From Pseudorhodoferax sp. Leaf265 (GTDB taxonomy: Bacteria; Pseudomonadota; Gammaproteobacteria; Burkholderiales; Burkholderiaceae_C): DNA of 64,000 nt. Under the pieces are notes generated by a model that was given only the letters and a program-made list of their open reading frames with translations, was not told the origin of the DNA and did not search any database. Both the position numbers and the translations under genes were made by a program. The stretch spans positions 310,001-374,000 of the forward strand of contig NZ_LMMT01000023.1 of assembly GCF_001422365.1 (NCBI RefSeq). The letters are read 5' to 3'. Positions 9,982 through 21,436 of the stretch are shown in pieces (position 1 is the first letter of the stretch; each line of letters opens with the position of its first letter).

Positions 9982-10450
9982 TCAGGCGCCGCAGCGACCC
10001 AACGTGACCTTGACTTCGCGCACCGCGAAATGAAACCTGTCACCGACCTTGGCGAGTGCGTAGACATTGGAGGACTGGTTCATCTTGACGTTGGTGGCCA
10101 CGTTGGCGTCTGTGCTTGAGGGAATGTCGAACAGCGCTGCCAGTGCATTGGGGTTCTTCTCGACCAGCAGCGCGAGCAGCGTCGTGCCGGGCAGCATGCA
10201 CTGCACGCCGATGCGCACCGCCGCACTGTTGTCGGAGATATCGGGCGTCTGCAGGAAGACTTCCTTGCTCTCGATGAGCGCGCCGCCCCCCAGGGCCTTG
10301 ACAACGTCGGCCAGCAGCCTGGATTGGAACGCCGCCCGGTTCCAGCCGGACACATCGGCGGCAGCCGTGGCGTCTGCCGGCAGCAAGGCCCCCGAACGCC
10401 AACCCGATGGCGGCACCACTGCCACGGTGGATGAACTCACGCCTTTCCAA
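9982..10450 (-). pseudogene. soxY: SoxY sulfur-carrier protein, frameshifted in its Tat signal peptide
   Basis: The downstream frame encodes the full mature SoxY domain (ADVSGWNRAAFQ through VREVKVTLGRCGA), with the carrier Cys third from the end. The usual C-terminus is GGCGG; here it is GRCGA. The upstream frame encodes a clear Tat signal: a TTG start at 10450 preceded by AGGGAG at nine bases, then ERREFIHRGSGAAIGLAFG. The two frames differ by one base at a GGGGG run (plus-strand C5 at 10389-10393). With four G's instead of five, the product reads directly from LAFG into ALLPADA and gives a normal 155-residue SoxY. Either the strain carries a one-base insertion or the run was miscalled. Partner of soxZ. 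Confidence 0.85.
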
Positions 10451-10583
10451 GATATGGAGCTCCCTGTTCCGATTGGCCGAAACTCTAGGGGCTGGCTTGT
10501 GCTGCTGCCCGGCGCCCGGCCGGGCTCGCGCGTGGTGACAGAATCGCGCACTCCGTGATGACGCACCCGCGGCACATCTTCCA

Positions 10584-11720
10584 ATGTCCACACCATCGCG
10601 CCCCGATGCCATTCCTGCCCTCACTGCGATCCGTGGCATCGCGGCGCTGGTCGTGGTGGTCTTTCACGTCCACGAAACATTTCCGAAGGACGACCTGTTC
10701 GTCGTGTCGTGGTTCCGCAATGGCGGGTTCGGTGTCGATCTGTTCTTCGTGCTGAGTGGCTTCATCATGGCCCATGTCTACATGCGCCAGTCCCGCGTCG
10801 ACGGATTTGCCGCATTCGCTACCGGATTTCTCAAAGCCAGGCTGGCGCGGATCTATCCCCTTCACCTGGCGACACTGCTGGCCACCGTCGCGCTGGTGCT
10901 GTGGCTTCCCGGGTTCGCGCCGAGATACCAGACGTACTTCGGGGTGGATTCGTTCGTTCTCAACCTTCTGTTGATGCAGAACTGGGGGTTCATCGGTCCG
11001 TCCTGGAACATGGTCTCCTGGTCGATCAGCGCGGAGTGGTTCATGTATCTCGTGTTTCCCCTGCTGCTGTGGGCCTATGCGAAACGCGTGTCAAGTTCGC
11101 CCCGAAGCAAGCAGCTCGCATTCAGTTTGATGGCTGTGCTGGCAGGCACCTACGTCGCCATCATCGTGTCGCGAGGCTGGAACCACTACGGGGGCATGTC
11201 CTCGGGCGGAATGGTCCGCGTGTTCTTCGAGTTCGTGCTGGGTTTCCTGGTCTACCAGGTGCGCGACACACTGCACCCGCCGCCGGGGACCATGCGCTTC
11301 GAGATCTATGGCGCCGCACTCGTCGCGCTGGCCGCGCTGGCGCTTTTCGACCGACGCTACTGGCACGTGTTCGTGCCGGCGATCGCCCTGCTCATCGCCA
11401 CGCTCGGCACCAATCGTGGCGCAGTGTCCCAAGCACTCAGCCGACGCGCTGCGGTGTATCTGGGCGAGATATCTTTCTCGCTTTACATGTGGCACTGGCT
11501 CGTCATCCAGATCCACAACGTGCTCCGCGACGCAGGCACCCTGGCCGTGCAAGACCGGGCCGGCTTGTATCTTCAATCCGCGAGCATGGTGGCGCTGTCT
11601 CTCGCAGCCGCCGCACTGTCGCATCCGCTGATCGAGAAGCCCGCCCGCGAATGGATCAACCGGACCGGAAAGCGGCGCCCGCCTGGGGCCCGCCGGCCAC
11701 CGCGCCCACAGGCATCCTGA
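10584..11720 (+). CDS. Membrane acyltransferase, OafA/YrhL (acyltransferase 3) family
   Basis: A 378-residue integral membrane protein with about ten hydrophobic segments. The family N-terminus, PALTAIRGIAALVVVVFHVH, carries the catalytic-type His, and VDLFFVLSGFIMAHVY is the second hallmark. Members transfer acetyl or other acyl groups to cell-surface sugars such as O-antigen, exopolysaccharide or peptidoglycan. It stands alone, divergent from soxY and convergent with prpE, so the acceptor cannot be inferred. The C-terminal tail is short and basic, with no SGNH domain. Confidence 0.88.
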   Translation: MSTPSRPDAIPALTAIRGIAALVVVVFHVHETFPKDDLFVVSWFRNGGFGVDLFFVLSGFIMAHVYMRQSRVDGFAAFATGFLKARLARIYPLHLATLLATVALVLWLPGFAPRYQTYFGVDSFVLNLLLMQNWGFIGPSWNMVSWSISAEWFMYLVFPLLLWAYAKRVSSSPRSKQLAFSLMAVLAGTYVAIIVSRGWNHYGGMSSGGMVRVFFEFVLGFLVYQVRDTLHPPPGTMRFEIYGAALVALAALALFDRRYWHVFVPAIALLIATLGTNRGAVSQALSRRAAVYLGEISFSLYMWHWLVIQIHNVLRDAGTLAVQDRAGLYLQSASMVALSLAAAALSHPLIEKPAREWINRTGKRRPPGARRPPRPQAS

Positions 11721-11741
11721 GACCAGTCCCGCTGCGCGATC

Positions 11742-13652
<1,911 letters not shown>

Positions 13653-13723
13653 GTTTCCTCAGCTTGGTGGAATTGCGGGCGCGCGCAGCATGCCCGCAGC
13701 GGCTGCGGCCACGCAATCGGGTG

Positions 13724-13751
13724 TTGCACTCGGATACGCCGCTGGCACAAT
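13724..13751 (+). promoter_or_regulatory. Candidate sigma-70 promoter for the HxlR-like/FAH gene pair
   Basis: TTGCAC at 13724-13729 is separated by 16 bases from CACAAT at 13746-13751, giving a plausible -35/-10 pair about 55 bases before the regulator start. It is in the 155-base gap divergent from prpE, so a regulator bound here could affect both directions. Confidence 0.4.
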
Positions 13752-13807
13752 TTGTCGATGCCCGCAGCGCCGCACCGTGCCCCCCTTGCCCGCCGAGGAA
13801 GGCGCTC

Positions 13808-14179
13808 GTGAACGCGCGGGACAAGCCTGCCATCTTCCAGCTGCTGGCCCTGCTCGAGGCCCGCTACGCCATGCGGGTGCTGTGGGCCCTGCGCGATGGC
13901 CATGCCCAGACCTTCCGGCTGCTGCAGGACAGCGTGGGCGGCGTCACGCCCAACACGCTGAACACGCGCATCAAGGAGATGCGCGAGGCCGGCCTGCTCA
14001 CGCACGGCAGCGACGGCTACCTGCTCACGCCGGCCGGCACCGACCTGGTCCGCCGGCTCGGGGAATTGCCGGCCTTCGCCCAGAAGTGGGCGGCGGGCCG
14101 GCCGCGCAAGGCGCCCACCACCACGACACCACCCACCACCGACGGAGAAGAACCCGATGCACCACCACCTGCGGCCTGA
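13808..14179 (+). CDS. HxlR-like winged-helix transcriptional regulator
   Basis: A 123-residue DNA-binding protein with a winged helix: LLALLEARYAMRVLWALRDG, then TPNTLNTRIKEMREAGLL as the recognition helix, then the GYLLTPAGTDL wing. This order is characteristic of HxlR/MarR-type regulators, although the signature N-terminal cysteine of many HxlR proteins is absent. I chose the GTG at 13808 because GAGGAAGG sits five bases upstream; the frame is open further upstream but the sequence there is low-complexity. The 3' end overlaps the FAH gene by 23 bases. It probably controls that gene and perhaps prpE. Confidence 0.78.
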   Translation: MNARDKPAIFQLLALLEARYAMRVLWALRDGHAQTFRLLQDSVGGVTPNTLNTRIKEMREAGLLTHGSDGYLLTPAGTDLVRRLGELPAFAQKWAAGRPRKAPTTTTPPTTDGEEPDAPPPAA

Positions 14180-15332
14180 AGCCGTGCTGCCCCAGGACCA
14201 CGCAGACGCCGTGCTGATCGGTCGCGTCTGGCAGGAGGGCCTGGGCGCCGTGCTGGTCCAGGTGCGCGCCGACGGCGTGTACGACCTGTCGCGCCTGGAC
14301 CCGACCTGTAGCGCGCTGCTCGAGCACGACGATCCGGCCGCGGCCGTGCGCGAACACGGCGGCGAGCGCATCGCCGACACCGCGGCCGTGCTGGCCAACT
14401 CGGCCTGGGACGCCCGCGACCCCGCCCTGCCCTGGCTGCTGGCGCCCTGCGACCTGCAGGCCGTCAAGGCCGCCGGCGTGACCTTCGTGGCTTCCATGCT
14501 CGAGCGCGTGATCGAGGAGCAGGCCCGCGGCGACGCCGGCCGCGCCGAGACCGTGCGCCGCGCTGTGGTCGGCGTGATCGGCGACAACCTGGCCAGCATC
14601 CGCCCCGGCTCGGACGAGGCCCTGCGGCTCAAGGAGGTGCTGATCGCCCAGGGCGCCTGGTCGCAGTACCTGGAGGTGGGCATCGGCCCGGACGCCGAGA
14701 TCTTCACCAAGTCGCAGCCGCTCAGTGCCGTGGGCACGGGCGCGGAGGTCGGCATCCACCCCGGCAGCGCCTGGAACAACCCCGAGCCCGAGGTCGTGCT
14801 GGCGATCGACAGCAACGGCCGCGTCAAGGGCGCGGCGCTGGGCAACGACGTGAACCTGCGCGACTTCGAGGGCCGCAGCGCGCTGCTGCTGGGCAAGGCC
14901 AAGGACAACAACGGCTCCTGCGCGATCGGCCCCTTCATCCGGCTGTTCGACGCCGGATTCGGCATCGACGACGTGCGCCGCACCGACCTGTCCATGCGCG
15001 TGACCGGCGAGGATGGCTTCGCCATGGCCGGGACCAGCAACCTGGCCCAGATCAGCCGCGACCCGCTGGACCTGGCGGGCCAGGCCATCGGCAAGAACCA
15101 CCAGTACCCCGACGGCCTGGTGCTGTTCCTCGGAACCATGTTCGCGCCCACGCAGGACCGCCATGGGCCGGGCCAGGGCTTCACGCACGCCATCGGCGAC
15201 GTGGTCACGGTGGCCACGCCGCGCCTGGGCCTCCTGGCCAACCGCGTCAACCACAGCGACCGGATCGCCCCCTGGACCTACGGCGCCGGCGCGCTGATGC
15301 GCGACCTGGGCCGACGGGGTCTGCTGGCATAA
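14157..15332 (+). CDS. Fumarylacetoacetate hydrolase-family protein
   Basis: A 391-residue member of the FAH superfamily, metal-dependent enzymes that cleave C-C bonds or dehydrate/decarboxylate acylpyruvate and keto-sugar-acid substrates. The C-terminal catalytic half has the metal-binding ExE in NNPEPEVVLAI, followed by GNDVNLRDFEGRSALLLGKAKD, the family signature. A long N-terminal domain of about 130 residues resembles the keto-deoxy sugar-acid branch more than true fumarylacetoacetase. GGAGAAG precedes the ATG, and the gene overlaps the HxlR-like regulator. The substrate is unknown. Confidence 0.87.
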   Translation: MHHHLRPEAVLPQDHADAVLIGRVWQEGLGAVLVQVRADGVYDLSRLDPTCSALLEHDDPAAAVREHGGERIADTAAVLANSAWDARDPALPWLLAPCDLQAVKAAGVTFVASMLERVIEEQARGDAGRAETVRRAVVGVIGDNLASIRPGSDEALRLKEVLIAQGAWSQYLEVGIGPDAEIFTKSQPLSAVGTGAEVGIHPGSAWNNPEPEVVLAIDSNGRVKGAALGNDVNLRDFEGRSALLLGKAKDNNGSCAIGPFIRLFDAGFGIDDVRRTDLSMRVTGEDGFAMAGTSNLAQISRDPLDLAGQAIGKNHQYPDGLVLFLGTMFAPTQDRHGPGQGFTHAIGDVVTVATPRLGLLANRVNHSDRIAPWTYGAGALMRDLGRRGLLA

Positions 15333-15345
15333 TCCGCGGCTTTTC

Positions 15346-15366
15346 GGCGCCCCTCTTCGGGGCGCC
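15346..15366 (+). other. GC-rich hairpin in the leader of the FKBP gene
   Basis: GGCGCCCC at 15346-15353 pairs with GGGGCGCC at 15359-15366 around a TCTTC loop, 20 bases before the next ATG. No T-run follows, so it is either a weak end to the FAH transcript or a leader structure. A CATAAT hexamer at 15328-15333 could be a -10 for the downstream gene, but no -35 is visible. Confidence 0.45.
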
Positions 15367-15385
15367 TGCACTTTCAGGAGCCCAC

Positions 15386-15736
15386 ATGACGACCACCGCT
15401 TCCGGCCTGCAATTCGAGGACACCACCGTGGGCTCCGGCGCCGAGGCCAAGCCCGGCCAACACGTGACGGTGCACTACACGGGCTGGCTCTACCAGGACG
15501 GCGCGCAAGGCGCCAAGTTCGACTCCAGCCGCGACCGCAACGACCCCTTCGAATTCGGCCTGGGCGCCGGCATGGTCATCCGCGGCTGGGACGAAGGCGT
15601 GGCCGGCATGAAGGTCGGTGGCCAGCGCACGCTGATCATCCCGGCCGAGCTGGGCTACGGCGCACGCGGCGCCGGCGGTGTGATCCCGCCGAACGCCACG
15701 CTCAAGTTCGACGTGGAACTGCTGGCCGTCTCCTGA
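15386..15736 (+). CDS. FKBP-type peptidyl-prolyl cis-trans isomerase
   Basis: A 116-residue single-domain FKBP, probably cytoplasmic because no signal peptide is present. It accelerates proline isomerisation in folding proteins. Typical residues include VTVHYTGWL, FDSSRDRNDPFEFGLG, VIRGWDEGVAGMKVGG and YGARGAGGVIPPNATLKFDVELL, which line the active-site pocket. There is no insert-in-flap domain, unlike SlyD. AGGAG lies before the ATG. It precedes the grpE-dnaK-dnaJ cluster, separated by a strong terminator, so it is a neighbour rather than an operon member. Confidence 0.95.
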   Translation: MTTTASGLQFEDTTVGSGAEAKPGQHVTVHYTGWLYQDGAQGAKFDSSRDRNDPFEFGLGAGMVIRGWDEGVAGMKVGGQRTLIIPAELGYGARGAGGVIPPNATLKFDVELLAVS

Positions 15737-15756
15737 GCGCGGCCAGCACCGCACGG

Positions 15757-15780
15757 GCCGGCAACTCGCCGGCTTTTTTT
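15757..15780 (+). terminator. Rho-independent terminator after the FKBP gene
   Basis: GCCGGC (15757-15762), loop AACTC, GCCGGC (15768-15773), then seven T's to 15780. It lies 21 bases after the FKBP stop and separates this gene from the heat-shock cluster. Confidence 0.9.
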
Positions 15781-15801
15781 CGCCTTCCGTGCGGGTCGAC
15801 C

Positions 15802-15829
15802 CTTGAAACGACAGGGTCAATCCCTAACT
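15802..15829 (+). promoter_or_regulatory. RpoH (sigma-32) heat-shock promoter for grpE
   Basis: CTTGAAA at 15802-15808 matches the sigma-32 -35, and CCCTAACT at 15822-15829 resembles the CCCCATnT -10, with a 13-base spacer. Transcription would begin near 15836, which favours ATG 15867 over GTG 15840 as the grpE start. Confidence 0.75.
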
Positions 15830-15866
15830 GTTAGCCGTTGTGACCTTTTTCAAGCCATTCAAGCGC

Positions 15867-16430
15867 ATGACAGACCCGACCCAACCGAACGACAAGTCCG
15901 CCGAGCCTTCTCCTTACACCGCAGAGGAACGCGAGGCCGCGGCATTCGCCACCGAGGCCGATGTGCTGGCCCAGACCCAGGCCGAACTGGCCACGCTGAA
16001 GGCCAAGAGCGCCGAGTTGGCCGACCAGTTCCTGCGCGCCAAGGCCGAGGCCGAGAACGCCCGCCGCCGCGCCGAGGACGAGATCGCCAAGTCGCGCAAG
16101 TTCGCCGTCGAGGGCTTTGCCGAGAGCCTGCTGCCCGTGATGGACAGCCTGGAGACCGGCCTGTCGCACACCGATGCGACGATCGCCCAGGTGCGCGAAG
16201 GCGCAGAGGCCACGCTGCGCCAGCTCAAGAGCGCGCTGGAGCGCAACAAGGTGCTGCAGATCAATCCCGCCGCCGGCGAGAAGTTCGATCCGCACCAGCA
16301 CCAGGCCATCAGCATGGTGCCCGGCACCGGGCAGGAAGCCAACACCGTGGTCAGCGTGCTGCAAAAGGGCTACCTGATTGCCGAGCGCGTGCTGCGCCCG
16401 GCGCTGGTGACGGTGGCGGCGCCGCAGTGA
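15867..16430 (+). CDS. grpE: Nucleotide exchange factor GrpE
   Basis: A 187-residue cochaperone that speeds ADP release from DnaK and acts as a thermosensor. The N-terminal half is a long heptad-rich helix ([20 protein letters not shown]). The central [32 protein letters not shown] segment and the C-terminal wing ([37 protein letters not shown]) are classic GrpE. ATG 15867 was chosen because the upstream GTG at 15840 lies only a few bases from the predicted transcription start; neither has a clear ribosome site. First gene of the grpE-dnaK-dnaJ cluster. Confidence 0.96.
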   Translation: MTDPTQPNDKSAEPSPYTAEEREAAAFATEADVLAQTQAELATLKAKSAELADQFLRAKAEAENARRRAEDEIAKSRKFAVEGFAESLLPVMDSLETGLSHTDATIAQVREGAEATLRQLKSALERNKVLQINPAAGEKFDPHQHQAISMVPGTGQEANTVVSVLQKGYLIAERVLRPALVTVAAPQ

Positions 16431-16458
16431 TCTGCACCGGCGATCCACACGACGTCCC

Positions 16459-16486
16459 CTTGAAACCCACCGGGTTATCCACACGT
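16459..16486 (+). promoter_or_regulatory. RpoH promoter for dnaK with an overlapping DnaA box
   Basis: CTTGAAA at 16459-16465, a 13-base spacer, then CCACACGT at 16479-16486 as a weaker sigma-32 -10. The same spacing is seen at the grpE promoter. A perfect DnaA box, TTATCCACA, occupies 16475-16483 and overlaps the -10. The nonamer ATCCACACG occurs twice, at 16443 and 16477. Confidence 0.65.
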
Positions 16487-16550
16487 TAGCAACAGTCGGC
16501 CAAGAGGCCAACAGTCACCCAATATCTCAGGAAGAGCAGGAGAAACCAAC

Positions 16551-18512
<1,962 letters not shown>

Positions 18513-18526
18513 TCCGACCCACCCGT

Positions 18527-18564
18527 ACGCCGCGCTGCAGCCACCCAGAGGTTGCACGCGGCGT
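18527..18564 (+). other. Stem-loop between dnaK and dnaJ
   Basis: ACGCCGCG (18527-18534) pairs with CGCGGCGT (18557-18564), with partial inner pairing of GCAGCC and GGTTGC. It sits 14 bases after the dnaK stop and lacks a T-run. A likely role is to protect the dnaK transcript or reduce read-through into dnaJ. Confidence 0.5.
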
Positions 18565-18604
18565 TCCCGTTTGACCGAGCGCGCAGAGCCGACCCGAACG
18601 AACC

Positions 18605-19750
18605 ATGTCCAAACGCGATTACTACGAAGTCCTCGGGGTGCCCAAGAACGCCTCGGAAGACGAGATCAAGAAAGCCTATCGCAAGCTGGCGATGAAGCAC
18701 CACCCGGACCGCAACCAGGGTGACACAGCCAAGACCGCCGAAGAGAAGTTCAAGGAGGCCAAGGAGGCCTACGAAATGCTGACCGATGCGCAGAAGCGCT
18801 CGGCCTACGACCAGTTCGGCCATGCCGGCGTGGACCCGAACATGCGCGGCCCCGGTGGCGCTGGCGCGGAAGGCTTCGGCGGCTTCGCCGAGGCCTTCGG
18901 CGACATCTTCGGCGACATGTTCGGCCAGCAGCGCGGGCGCGGCGGTGCCGGCGGCCGCCAGGTCTTCCGCGGCAGCGACTTATCGTATGCGATGGAGGTC
19001 ACGCTCGAGGAGGCCGCCCGCGGCAAGGACGCGCAGATCCGCATCCCGAGCTGGGAGGCCTGCGACACCTGCCATGGCAGCGGCGCCAAGCCCGGCACCC
19101 AGCCCAAGACCTGTACCACCTGCAACGGCCAGGGCGCGGTGCAGATGCGCCAGGGCTTCTTCAGCGTGCAGCAGACCTGCCCGACCTGCCGCGGCACCGG
19201 CAAGATCATTCCCGAGCCGTGCAGCGCCTGCCATGGCCAGGGCAAGATCAAGAAGCAAAAGACGCTGGAGGTGAAGATCCCCGCCGGCATCGACGACGGC
19301 ATGCGCATCCGCTCGGTCGGCAACGGCGAGCCCGGGTCCAACGGCGGCCCGCCGGGCGACCTGTACATCGAGATGCGCATCAAGAAGCACGACATCTTCG
19401 AGCGCGACGGCGGCGACCTGCACTGCACCGTGCCGGTGAGCTTCATCACGGCGGCGCTGGGTGGCGAGATCGAGGTGCCCACGCTGTCGGGCAAAGCGGC
19501 CATCGACATCCCCGAAGGCACACAGGCCGGCAAGCAGTTCCGCCTGCGCGGCAAGGGCATCAAGGGCGTGCGCGAGAGCTACCCGGGCGACCTGTACTGC
19601 CACATCGCGGTGGAGACGCCGGTCAAGCTGACCGAGCACCAGCGCAAGCTGCTGCGCGAGCTGGAAGACTCGCTGCGCAAGGGCGGCGGCAAGCATTCGC
19701 CGTCCGGCGACAGCTGGACCGACCGGCTGAAGAAGTTCTTCAGCGCTTGA
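18605..19750 (+). CDS. dnaJ: Chaperone protein DnaJ (Hsp40)
   Basis: A 381-residue type I J-protein that delivers substrates to DnaK and stimulates its ATPase. The J-domain occupies residues 4-70 with HPD at 33-35. A Gly/Phe-rich region ([21 protein letters not shown]) follows. The zinc domain has four CxxCxGxG repeats ([32 protein letters not shown]), all intact. Two beta-barrel substrate domains complete the protein. It lies 92 bases after dnaK and is probably cotranscribed by read-through past the intergenic stem-loop. Confidence 0.98.
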   Translation: MSKRDYYEVLGVPKNASEDEIKKAYRKLAMKHHPDRNQGDTAKTAEEKFKEAKEAYEMLTDAQKRSAYDQFGHAGVDPNMRGPGGAGAEGFGGFAEAFGDIFGDMFGQQRGRGGAGGRQVFRGSDLSYAMEVTLEEAARGKDAQIRIPSWEACDTCHGSGAKPGTQPKTCTTCNGQGAVQMRQGFFSVQQTCPTCRGTGKIIPEPCSACHGQGKIKKQKTLEVKIPAGIDDGMRIRSVGNGEPGSNGGPPGDLYIEMRIKKHDIFERDGGDLHCTVPVSFITAALGGEIEVPTLSGKAAIDIPEGTQAGKQFRLRGKGIKGVRESYPGDLYCHIAVETPVKLTEHQRKLLRELEDSLRKGGGKHSPSGDSWTDRLKKFFSA

Positions 19751-19756
19751 CAAGGA

Positions 19757-19777
19757 ACGCGGGCCCCGGGCCCGCGT
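19757..19777. terminator. Palindrome between convergent dnaJ and radical SAM gene
   Basis: A 21-base near-perfect palindrome, ACGCGGG to CCCGCGT around a C-rich centre, in the 34-base gap between two convergent stop codons. It is symmetric and could end both transcripts, but only a short CTTTC follows on the plus strand. Confidence 0.45.
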
Positions 19778-19784
19778 CCTGCTT

Positions 19785-20876
19785 TCAGAACAGGCTGGTC
19801 TGCCCGTCCAGTGCCGGCCGACGGAACAGTCCCAGGTCGGCTCCCGCGCGCTCGCGGTTGAAGCCCAGCTTCGCGCAGGCCTTCTCGAAGCGCTGGCGGA
19901 TCAGCTCGGCCCAGATGCCGCTGCCCTTCATGCGCGTGGCGAAGTCGCTGTCGTAGTCCTTGCCGCCGCGCATCTCCTGCACGCGCGCCATCACGCGCTC
20001 GGCCCGGTCGGGCAGGTGCAGCGCCAGCCATTCGCGGAACAGCGGCGCCACCTCCCAGGGCAGGCGCAGCACGGTGTAGAACGCGCTGCGCGCGCCGGCA
20101 TCCCAGGCCGCGGCCAGCACCTGTTCCATGTCGTCGGTCACGAAGGGGATCTGCGGCGCCACGCTCACGCCCACGGGCACGCCCGCCTCGGCCAGCGTGC
20201 GGATGGTGCGCAGCCGGCGCTGCGGCGAGGCGGCGCGCGGCTCCAGCGTGCGCGCGACGCCGGCGTCCAGGGTGGTGATGGTCACGTAGACGGCGGCCAG
20301 TTGCTGCGCGGCCATGGGTGCGATGAGGTCCAGGTCGCGCTCCACGCCACTGGACTTGGTGATCAGCGAAAACGCGTGCCGCGCCTCGTGCAGGACCTCG
20401 ACGAGGCCGCGCGTGAGCCGCAACTCGCGCTCCACGGGCTGGTAGCAGTCGGTCGCCACGCCGATGACCAGGCCCTGCGGCACATACCGCGGGCGCGCGA
20501 GTTCGGCGCGCAGCAGCTGTGCGATGTTGCGCTTGGCGATGATCTTGGTCTCGAAGTCCAGGCCGGGCGAGAGGTTCAGGTAGCTGTGCGTGGGCCGGGC
20601 AAAGCAATAAATGCAGCCGTGCTCGCAGCCGCGGTAGGGATTGATGGACTGCTCGAAGTAGATGTCGGGCGACTGCTGCTGCACGATGGCGCTCTTCGCC
20701 TCCTCGAAGATCACCTCGGTCTGCAGCGGCGCAGCGGCCTGGTCGTCATCGGTCTGCAACGTGCCCCAGCCATCGTCGAAGGCGTCGCGCGCGTCCTTGG
20801 AGAAACGGTGCGCGATCCGCGTGGCGGCGCCGCGGCCCCTGAGCGCCGTGATGGGGATGGTGGTCTCGGTGGCCAT
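19785..20876 (-). CDS. PA0069-type radical SAM protein (SplB-like), apparently SOS-controlled
   Basis: A 363-residue radical SAM enzyme. The 4Fe-4S motif is CEHGCIYC at about residues 84-91, preceded by the family's NPYRG. The TIM-barrel core follows with VATDCYQPVE, LITKSS and VTITTLD strands. It belongs to the group distantly related to spore photoproduct lyase, suggesting but not proving a DNA-repair role; the reaction is unknown. The ATG at 20876 lacks a clear ribosome site. A consensus LexA box and a well-spaced sigma-70 promoter lie just upstream (20885-20929), which supports a DNA-damage link. It is divergent from two VOC genes. Confidence 0.85.
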   Translation of the reverse strand: MATETTIPITALRGRGAATRIAHRFSKDARDAFDDGWGTLQTDDDQAAAPLQTEVIFEEAKSAIVQQQSPDIYFEQSINPYRGCEHGCIYCFARPTHSYLNLSPGLDFETKIIAKRNIAQLLRAELARPRYVPQGLVIGVATDCYQPVERELRLTRGLVEVLHEARHAFSLITKSSGVERDLDLIAPMAAQQLAAVYVTITTLDAGVARTLEPRAASPQRRLRTIRTLAEAGVPVGVSVAPQIPFVTDDMEQVLAAAWDAGARSAFYTVLRLPWEVAPLFREWLALHLPDRAERVMARVQEMRGGKDYDSDFATRMKGSGIWAELIRQRFEKACAKLGFNRERAGADLGLFRRPALDGQTSLF

Positions 20877-20884
20877 GGCTTGAG

Positions 20885-20904
20885 TACTGGTTGTTTAACC
20901 AGTA
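20885..20904 (-). promoter_or_regulatory. LexA (SOS) box
   Basis: A 20-base operator with CTG-N10-CAG and symmetric TACTGG/CCAGTA arms, the same form as known SOS boxes of the CTGG...CCAG type such as the E. coli ruvA box. It begins 8 bases upstream of the radical SAM ATG and overlaps the predicted -10 (20901-20906), so LexA binding should block that promoter. Confidence 0.72.
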
Positions 20905-20929
20905 TATTGAGGGATCTTGTGTCCGGCAA
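20901..20929 (-). promoter_or_regulatory. Sigma-70 promoter of the radical SAM gene
   Basis: On the minus strand, TTGCCG (20929-20924) and TATACT (20906-20901) are separated by exactly 17 bases. The -10 lies inside the LexA box. The transcription start would be about 18 bases before the ATG. Confidence 0.65.
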
Positions 20930-20997
20930 GCGCCGCTGTCGATTCCTGGCCCGCCGGCGCGTCGTGCACCTGTCCCCCAACCTCCACAGGAGTTTCC

Positions 20998-21435
20998 ATG
21001 GCCCGCGTCAGCACCTACCTCAACTTCAACCGCCAGACCGAGGAAGCCTTCGACTTCTACCGCAGCGTGTTCGGTGGCGACTTCATCGGCGGCGTGCACC
21101 GCATGGGCGAGGCACCCGCCATGCCCGGGCAGCCGCCGCTGCCGGACGCCGACAAGCAACTCGTGATGCACGTGGAACTCGCCACGCTGGGCGAGCATGT
21201 GCTGATGGGCACGGACGCCCCCGAGTCCATGGGCTTTCAGCTCACCCAGGGCAACAACGTGCACATCAACCTGGAGCCCGACACGCGCGCCGACACCGAC
21301 CGGCTGTTCGCCGCCCTGTCCGCGGGCGGCACGGTCCAGATGCCGCTGCAGGAAATGTTCTGGGGCGACTACTTCGGCAGCCTGACCGACCGCTTCGGCA
21401 TCTGTTGGATGTTCAACTGCGCGAGCAAGACCTGA
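20998..21435 (+). CDS. VOC-superfamily protein, PhnB-like
   Basis: A 145-residue small metalloprotein-fold protein with two beta-alpha-beta-beta-beta modules. The N-terminus STYLNFNRQTEEAFDFYRSVFGG and the segment MFWGDYFGSLTDRFGICWMFN match the PhnB/YjdN branch. The function of this branch is not established; members are not phosphonate enzymes despite the name. ATG 20998 has AGGAG at 20988-20992. It is followed one base later by a second VOC gene. The two probably form an operon divergent from the radical SAM gene. Confidence 0.85.
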   Translation: MARVSTYLNFNRQTEEAFDFYRSVFGGDFIGGVHRMGEAPAMPGQPPLPDADKQLVMHVELATLGEHVLMGTDAPESMGFQLTQGNNVHINLEPDTRADTDRLFAALSAGGTVQMPLQEMFWGDYFGSLTDRFGICWMFNCASKT

Positions 21436-21436
21436 G

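Noticed and set aside
13743-13757. Possible sigma-54 promoter beginning TGGCAC upstream of the HxlR-like gene
   Set aside because: The required TTGC element is missing at the correct spacing; a sigma-70 pair fits the same site better.
15346-15366. Hairpin before the FKBP gene as an intrinsic terminator
   Set aside because: No T-run follows and it is too close to the next ATG; kept only as a leader structure.
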